Below, piece after piece: positions 58,415 through 64,000 of a stretch of 64,000 bases of DNA (position 1 is the stretch's first letter; the number at the start of each line of letters is the position of its first letter). The stretch lies in NCBI GenBank assembly GCA_037127255.1, contig JBANSL010000019.1, forward strand, positions 13,167,001 to 13,231,000. The letters run 5' to 3'. This DNA comes from Persicaria tinctoria. Taxonomy: Eukaryota; Streptophyta; Magnoliopsida; Caryophyllales; Polygonaceae. The translations under genes were made by a program, and so were the position numbers. Below the pieces are notes generated by a model that saw nothing but the letters and a program-made list of their open reading frames with translations, was not told where the DNA came from and did not search any database.

Positions 58415-61400
58415 TTTTTTTTTTTTTGACAACAAGGTAAGGAATTAGAGACTGAATGACCAAACACAGGTCATCCCAGCCCTAGAGCGTCCTTCCGGAC
58501 GAGAACTTGAAGCTCTGGATCTTGTAATAAATCTTCGTCGGCAGGGATACAGTAGGCCAGATGCGCGATCCTATCAGCAACTGTATTGGACTCCCTGAAA
58601 ATATGACGAATAGAAATCGAATTAAAAGAACTGACCAAATGAATAACATCGGTCACCAGCAAATCGATGACCCACGGGCATTGCCAGATACCCACAGTGG
58701 CGTTAATGACCATCAATTTATCGCCTTCGATGAGAAGGTTTTCTACCCTCAGTTGTTTAGCTCTTAGCATTCCTTTGAGGAGGCCTAGCGCTTCCGCAAA
58801 AACAATTGGGACACCCGGGCAAAGACCAGACCCACAGCTAATTGGACTGGCGAGGACGTTACGAATGATGAATCCGTAAGAAGAGTTACCACGGTTATCA
58901 AAAGAACCGTCAAAGTTTAGTTTGCAAGAATTTGTTGGCGGAGATTCCCAGAGTATGGATTTGCGAAGCCGTTTAGGGATGACCTTTCTGTCATAGTTTG
59001 GTTTTAGATTCATAGGAGGATTGCTCAAAACTTCATCTGAATCAGTGTTAAACAGTCGGGCTTGTGACCAAGTTTGTTTAGTTGTAAGCATGAAAACCTT
59101 TATATGATGTAAATCAATGCGGATATTATTTCCAAACACAGAGTTGTTCCTATGAAACCACAAAGCCCACCAGACGAAGGCCACATTTATCATGGCTTGA
59201 GGACCAATATTTGAGTGAATGTTGTTCAGAGCAACATCGTATCTGTTAAACTCAAACTGACACAAATTGCTAGTTGGCACAGAGACGATAAGAGCGCACA
59301 TTAGTTTTTTAGTCGTGGGACAATCTATGAGGATATGCTGGGTTGATTCGTAAAGGCAATCACAGAAAACACAAGGCATGGGAACTGAGATATGAGATCT
59401 TTGTAAACGTTCTTTCGTGGGTAGACCATCTCGTGAGATTTTCCAGAGGAAGTGTCTAAATTTTGGTGGTACGTCAAGTTTCCAAATCCAAGGACATTTG
59501 AAAGACACCAGTTTGCTGCCGTTCGGTATGAGAGAAGTAGCTGATTTGGTAGTAAACCAGCCAGACAAGCTGGGACCCCAATACAAACGATCAGTAACCT
59601 GTGTGATAGGTAGATGGATTGTACTTAGGTGACCGATCACTGAGTTCGGTAGTAAATGTAAGAGGTCCTCCTGCAGGAGCTCCTTGTTCCAAGAACCATT
59701 TGGGAGAATAAACCGATCAACCTTCCAAAGGAGCTGATCCTCAGAAGGAGGAGTAAGCGAAAAGTCTAGTAAACCAGAATCATAAGCCCATCTGTCATAC
59801 CAGAAACGGACAATGCGGCCGTCCCCCACGCACCAGTGTAAACCAGAAGCAAACAAAGGATGCAGAGGCAACAACTTTGCCCACTGCCAAGAGAAGGAAC
59901 CACGCTGAGAATAAGAAAACAGATCTGTTGTTTTAAGATATTTTTCAGAGATGACTTTGACCCAGACATTATGCGGTTCAGCTAAGATTTTCCACAGTAG
60001 TTTCATTTGAAGGGCTGTATTCATGGTTTCAGCCTTGTACAAACCAAGGCCCCCATCCAATATGTCAGAGTAAATTTTGTCCCAGCCAATAAGGGGCGTA
60101 AAGACAGCTTGTTTATTCCAAAAGAATGACCTGTATACCTTATCAAGATCGATTAAAATTGATTTAGGTAGCATGAAGGACTGCATGATAAAGAGAGGTT
60201 GAGCTACCAAGTTAGACTTAATAAGAACTTTCCTGCCTTCCGCAGACAGTGTGGACACCTTCCATTTAGAAAGTTGTTTTTTAGACTTAAGAACTACTTC
60301 AGCAAAGGTGTCTTTGTTTACTTTCCCATTGATGACCGGGCAACCAAGATATTTTTCTATAGCAACCGTGTGATCGATGCTCAGACAAGACTTAAGAGTT
60401 GCAATGGTTGAATTTTTAACATTAGAAGAAACCTGGAAACAAGATTTATGATAGTTTATTTTCTGACCTGAAATCTGGCAGTAGCGAGCCAAGGTGGTGG
60501 AAATGTGCCTAGCCGCTGAATCTGTAGCTTGGGACAAAATGATGATATCATCTGCGAAGGCCAAGAAAAGGATCTTGTTGCCAGTTTTTGAGAAGGGTAA
60601 TCCCAGGTCCTTTTGAGAGTTTGCGTTTTTTTGTAGTGTACGTGCTAGGATCTCAGCAGATAGGATGAAGAGAAACGGAGACAAAGGATCACCTTGTCGT
60701 AGACCTCTTGTAGGAAAGAATTGATTAGTTGGCCCGTCATTAACAAGCACAGAGAAAGATACAGTCGAAATACATTCCGCAATCCAACCCACAAAAGTCG
60801 AATGGAAACCGAAACGGTCGAGGATTCTGTACAACAAAGACCACTCTACCCGGTCGTATGCTTTCTCTAGATCAAGCTTGATGGCCAGTAAACCTGACTT
60901 ACCCTTCTTCTTCCTAAAAGAGTGGAAAGCTTCATGAGCAATCAGTATGTTATCCTGAATAGAACGACCTTTAGCAAAAGCCCCCTGCAAGGGGTGCACT
61001 AAACGATCAACTATCGGAGCTAACCGAGTTGCAATGATTTTAGCAATAATTTTATACGTAGTTGAACATAGACTTATAGGTCTATAGTGATTAACCAATG
61101 ATGGTGAGTCAACTTTAGGGATCAGAGTGATGAATGTGTGGTTAGTTTGTTTTAACAGCTTGCCAGATCTGAAGAAACTCTTTATTGCTTTTGTGACAGA
61201 AGGACCGACAATGCGCCAATATTTTTGATAAAAACCTGATGGAAAGCCATCCGGCTCCGGAGCTTTTTCAGGTGCAATAGAGAACACCGCTCTCCTAATT
61301 TCTGCATTAGATACCGGAGCAATCAAAGCAATATTATCTGAAACAGAAACATCCTCATGTATGACGTCTAAGTCGGACTCTATATTGTGATGATGGTGGT

Positions 61401-62700
61401 TAGATGAGGTGAATCGTTTATAGAACTCACGTTCAAATTCTTGTTTGATTAATCCATTGTCCGACAGATGTAATCCATCCGCAGTGGTTATCGTTTTTAT
61501 GACTTGTTTATTCCGTTTGATGGAGGCAATACGATGATAATAACCGGTATTTGTATCGGAAAGTTTAACGTGCTTTATTTTTGCCCGTTGTCTCCAGTAG
61601 GTACGTTGAAAGTCTAGTAGGCGTTCATGCTTATTGAGCAGTTGTAGTTGAATTCTATAGTTAGCAGAAGATCCATCAATAAGAAGGAGTTGTTGCAGCT
61701 GAAGCAGAGCAGCTTCCGAATCCTTTAGTTGTTTTAGAATATTGCCCGATGACGCCTTGTGCCATTTTGTGGCTAACACATTTAGTAGTTTGGTTTTTTT
61801 GACTAATTTGAACATAAAAGACCCCTGGCAGTCCAGCCACCAAGCTTGCTTGACCACATTTTCAAAATCCCGACGTTTAGACCAGGCTAATTCGAATTTG
61901 AATGGTCGGTTATTGAAAACAATAGAGTGTCTAAAATCTACTGAGATCGGCCCATGGTCTGAAGACGTGAAAGGGTGATTAATAATAGACAACTTGTCAA
62001 ATTGGATGAGCACATCATGATTTACAAGACATCGGTCTAGCCTAGCGTAGCTATTATCCGGACCACCCTTTCGCTTACGCCATGTGAATGCGCCTCCAGA
62101 AGAAGGAAGCGAACAAAGGTTAAGGTTATTAATGACCAAGTTAAGCCGGGTGAAACGGCTAGGACGAGGTTCTGAACCACTAGACTTTTCTGATGTGTGA
62201 ATGATATCATTCAAGTCTCCTATAATGCAAATGGGTAAGGTGAGAGGCGAAGTGTACTCGTAGATGAGCTGTCAGAATGCGTCCTTGTCCCTATTATCAG
62301 GGGGAACATAGACGAGGAGTACCGCAATGGACCTCGACTTGATTGGATCGTAATAATTGAAATGAATAAAACGAGTCGAAACGAAGACAAGTTCAATAGA
62401 GCCCTCAGCTATTGGAAGGTCTTTCCAAATGAAACAAAGTCCCCGCAAAAGCTGTAGCCGGAGCAAAAGCAATATTTGTAAACCCATTTTTTTTCCACAA
62501 CTGATCCTCCGGTAGGACATTAGATTTTGTTTCCATTAAGACAAAAGCATTGAAGTAATGAGATTTGGATAGCGTATCAACTGAGGTCCACAAATTGCGG
62601 CGCCGTAAACCTCGACAATTCCAAGAGCAAAGATTCATAAAGAAACAATCACCGTTGAGTATCTTGGTAGAGAAAATGAAGAAGGTTGTGAGTACCATAT
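58415..62700 (-). mobile_element. L1-type LINE, near-intact ORF2, poly(A) tail
   Basis: A 13-T run at 58415-58427 is the poly(A) tail of a minus-strand element whose ORF2 stop is about 45 bp further in. The endonuclease N terminus (62640: MNLCSWNCRGLRRRNLWTSV) is followed by a frameshift near 62420 and a TGA at 62270-62272; then a 1247-codon frame covers the rest. No first ORF is seen, so the copy is probably 5'-truncated. The target duplication was not located. Confidence 0.85.
58471..62214 (-). CDS. LINE reverse transcriptase / RNase H (ORF2, nearly complete)
   Basis: An uninterrupted 1247-codon frame contains the end of the endonuclease (GGAFTWRKRKGGPDNSYARL and SDHGPISVDF). It continues into a reverse transcriptase (PDGFPSGFYQKYW, FITLIPK, YRPISLCS, KLDLEKAYDRVEW, GLRQGDPLSPFLFILSAEIL, FLAFADDIII). 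Next come the zf-RVT region (PCVFCDCLYESTQHILIDC) and RNase H (LNFDGSFDNRGN, FAEALGLLKGM, IEGDKLMVINA, NTVADRIAHLA). The FADD and all four RNase H acidic residues are present, so the polymerase half could be active if translated. The usual APGPDG is APEPDG. Its endonuclease start is broken, so the element is probably not autonomous. Confidence 0.9.
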   Translation of the reverse strand: MNDIIHTSEKSSGSEPRPSRFTRLNLVINNLNLCSLPSSGGAFTWRKRKGGPDNSYARLDRCLVNHDVLIQFDKLSIINHPFTSSDHGPISVDFRHSIVFNNRPFKFELAWSKRRDFENVVKQAWWLDCQGSFMFKLVKKTKLLNVLATKWHKASSGNILKQLKDSEAALLQLQQLLLIDGSSANYRIQLQLLNKHERLLDFQRTYWRQRAKIKHVKLSDTNTGYYHRIASIKRNKQVIKTITTADGLHLSDNGLIKQEFEREFYKRFTSSNHHHHNIESDLDVIHEDVSVSDNIALIAPVSNAEIRRAVFSIAPEKAPEPDGFPSGFYQKYWRIVGPSVTKAIKSFFRSGKLLKQTNHTFITLIPKVDSPSLVNHYRPISLCSTTYKIIAKIIATRLAPIVDRLVHPLQGAFAKGRSIQDNILIAHEAFHSFRKKKGKSGLLAIKLDLEKAYDRVEWSLLYRILDRFGFHSTFVGWIAECISTVSFSVLVNDGPTNQFFPTRGLRQGDPLSPFLFILSAEILARTLQKNANSQKDLGLPFSKTGNKILFLAFADDIIILSQATDSAARHISTTLARYCQISGQKINYHKSCFQVSSNVKNSTIATLKSCLSIDHTVAIEKYLGCPVINGKVNKDTFAEVVLKSKKQLSKWKVSTLSAEGRKVLIKSNLVAQPLFIMQSFMLPKSILIDLDKVYRSFFWNKQAVFTPLIGWDKIYSDILDGGLGLYKAETMNTALQMKLLWKILAEPHNVWVKVISEKYLKTTDLFSYSQRGSFSWQWAKLLPLHPLFASGLHWCVGDGRIVRFWYDRWAYDSGLLDFSLTPPSEDQLLWKVDRFILPNGSWNKELLQEDLLHLLPNSVIGHLSTIHLPITQVTDRLYWGPSLSGWFTTKSATSLIPNGSKLVSFKCPWIWKLDVPPKFRHFLWKISRDGLPTKERLQRSHISVPMPCVFCDCLYESTQHILIDCPTTKKLMCALIVSVPTSNLCQFEFNRYDVALNNIHSNIGPQAMINVAFVWWALWFHRNNSVFGNNIRIDLHHIKVFMLTTKQTWSQARLFNTDSDEVLSNPPMNLKPNYDRKVIPKRLRKSILWESPPTNSCKLNFDGSFDNRGNSSYGFIIRNVLASPISCGSGLCPGVPIVFAEALGLLKGMLRAKQLRVENLLIEGDKLMVINATVGIWQCPWVIDLLVTDVIHLVSSFNSISIRHIFRESNTVADRIAHLAYCIPADEDLLQDPELQVLVRKDALGLG

Positions 62701-63418
62701 ATAATAAGGCTCATTAGTAGTCCATGAACGTGCTAAGCCACATACTAAATAAAGGAAAATAGTATGAGGACTAAACATGTTATGAATAACGTAAGTGGAG
62801 CTGCCTACAGGAGACATAAATTGAGCAGGTTGAATTAACCAAAAGAGCTGAATAATGGATGAACAAAACAATATAATAAACCCATTACAAAGCCGAAAGC
62901 ATGAAATGTCATTGGTGAAGGGTAAGTAATCTAAAAAATATATAACAGAAGAATAAGGTATGTTACAATGAAGTAAGGAAGAAAACAAGTTCTTAGCAAC
63001 ACAGAATAAGGAGAAGTACATCAGGTCAGAATAATCAAAGTAAAAATTACAGTAGAGGGGATCCCCCAATTGCATTTGATTGCCATGTTGTGGCTCAAGG
63101 ATGTTGTATGTATAGTAAGAAGTTGATGTTAGTGTGATCAACACCAAAAGCAGGCAACTTTGGGGACAGACCATCATAATTTCAGTTAGCGAAAGTAATA
63201 ACCTGCAGGCAACGAAACAGTAAAAGCCCGGATTTTTAAATAGTAAATTTCAACAAATAATATAAAACGGATTTAAGTCGGAAAAAAAAATAAATAAATA
63301 AAATAAATAAAAAATAATAATTCGGATATTTTAAGGAAAACTCGTCTTTAAATTACTAAATCGAAATTGAAACTCTTAAAGCGAATTCTGGCCCAATTTT
63401 TAACTGTGAAGGACAATT
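62700..63418. other. AT-rich flank of the LINE
   Basis: A minus-strand frame at 62635-63177 is open but hydrophobic and of no recognised family; it overlaps the LINE start and is probably fortuitous. Nothing else is visible. Confidence 0.35.
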
Positions 63419-63562
63419 CTATCGTTTTGCCTCGAGATTTGAAATGAACTTTGGGATGTCGATATCTTCATAATTTTGAAGCGTTATTTTAATAGAGTCG
63501 GATTTTGGTTCGAGCAACACATCCCATTTCCCATTGTATTCACACGTCCCTCTGATTTTCAT
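63419..63562 (-). other. Possible N-terminal piece of a MULE transposase
   Basis: The frame MKIRGTCEYNGKWDVLLEPK, then SDSIKITLQNYEDIDIPKFI and a stop after 47 codons, resembles the short N-terminal domain that precedes plant Mutator-type transposases (a YNG-W motif followed by a hydrophobic helix). The stop, and the absence of the core domain, make it at best a fragment. The resemblance is weak. Confidence 0.3.
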
Positions 63563-64000
63563 AGAAGCAGCTATTCCCTTTCTTTTTGTATTCACCCAGT
63601 TCTGATGGCTGCAGCAAGGCAAGACAAATCCCAGCTCCTCCTTCTTTCTTATTTCCTCCTCCCTCCGTTCCAATTCTGATCGCAACCACCAGGGCTCCTC
63701 CTCCCTTCCGCTGCGCCGAACACCAGCAGCTGCTCCACCGTCAACGTCGGCCACCCAGGAGGTCGCCGGAGCCTCCACGAATCCTCCCCTGTTCGAGGCC
63801 GCAGTGAAGCCGCACCACCAAGAGCCTCCTCCATTGAGCCAACAGCTGCAACCCGAGCACGCAGGAGCACCCAGGAGACTTCTACCTCGTCGTCGGAAAC
63901 CAGGAGATGCCGGAGAAGCCGCCGCCGAGCCCAACGCCCTTCTCCCCAATTTTGATTCAACCCGAGCGGTAAGCCATCCGTTCTTCCTCCTTCCACTCAA
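63563..64000. other. GC-rich DNA at the window edge
   Basis: Open frames exist on both strands because of base composition. The plus strand is C-rich with a donor-like gtaagc at 63970, as in a first exon or captured gene DNA. No product could be recognised, and the window ends here. Confidence 0.3.

Noticed and set aside
62635..63177. 180-codon hydrophobic minus-strand frame
   Set aside because: It overlaps the LINE start, has no family signature and is T-rich, which favours chance hydrophobic frames.

Overview
This window is nuclear DNA from a flowering plant, almost certainly a eudicot. It has short exons with GT-AG introns, a secreted Gly/Tyr/His-rich protein gene, a plant GH127/DUF1680 gene, a vicilin-type seed peptide gene, and dense nested plant transposons (hAT, Mutator-like, L1 and RTE LINEs, Ty1/copia, and Athila/Tat-like LTR DNA). 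No tRNA, rRNA, CRISPR array or bacterial operon was seen. I do not try to name the species.

Host loci are sparse. On the minus strand at 720-1500 lies a broken fragment of an alpha-glucan water dikinase gene, followed by a RING-finger exon at 2152-2469. On the plus strand at 6314-7192 is a two-exon secreted Gly/Tyr/His-rich protein. At 18176-18640 is a chloroplast-type DnaJ zinc-finger gene. It is broken by a 7-bp tandem duplication and separated from its upstream DNA by a 7.35-kb LINE. On the minus strand at 19136-23511 is a 12-exon GH127-like glycosidase; its exons sum to exactly 873 codons. On the minus strand at 48970-51175 is a three-exon seed-type gene for a secreted protein built only of eight C-X3-C...C-X3-C helical hairpins, as in vicilin-buried antimicrobial peptides, with no cupin (vicilin) domain. 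I regard it as the most interesting gene here.

The rest is mobile DNA. Eight hAT-like non-autonomous elements have identifiable 8-bp target-site duplications (TSDs): 3832-4563, 4695-5545, 8480-8851, 9794-10344, 11968-12802, 26186-26957, 38016-38476 and 54224-55551. Four LINE/retroposon insertions have TSDs (7415-7882, 10764-18115, 24590-25937, 51708-53487). A fifth LINE (58415-62700) keeps a 1247-codon reverse transcriptase/RNase H frame. A complete but mutated copia element (42466-48648) sits just beyond the 3' end of the hairpin gene. Between 27784 and 36511 a gag-only LTR element has suffered an unusual rearrangement, with one full LTR plus flank, a truncated LTR joined at microhomology, the interior, and a second full LTR plus the same flank. 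Two TA-microsatellite-flanked inverted-repeat elements (38846-42284) carry many spaced copies of a CGAATAAT-type motif. A small LTR element (56901-58267) carries a captured cystatin fragment.

The genes do not form a pathway. The picture is of a few unrelated host genes in a transposon-rich interval, several of them damaged or flanked by insertions.
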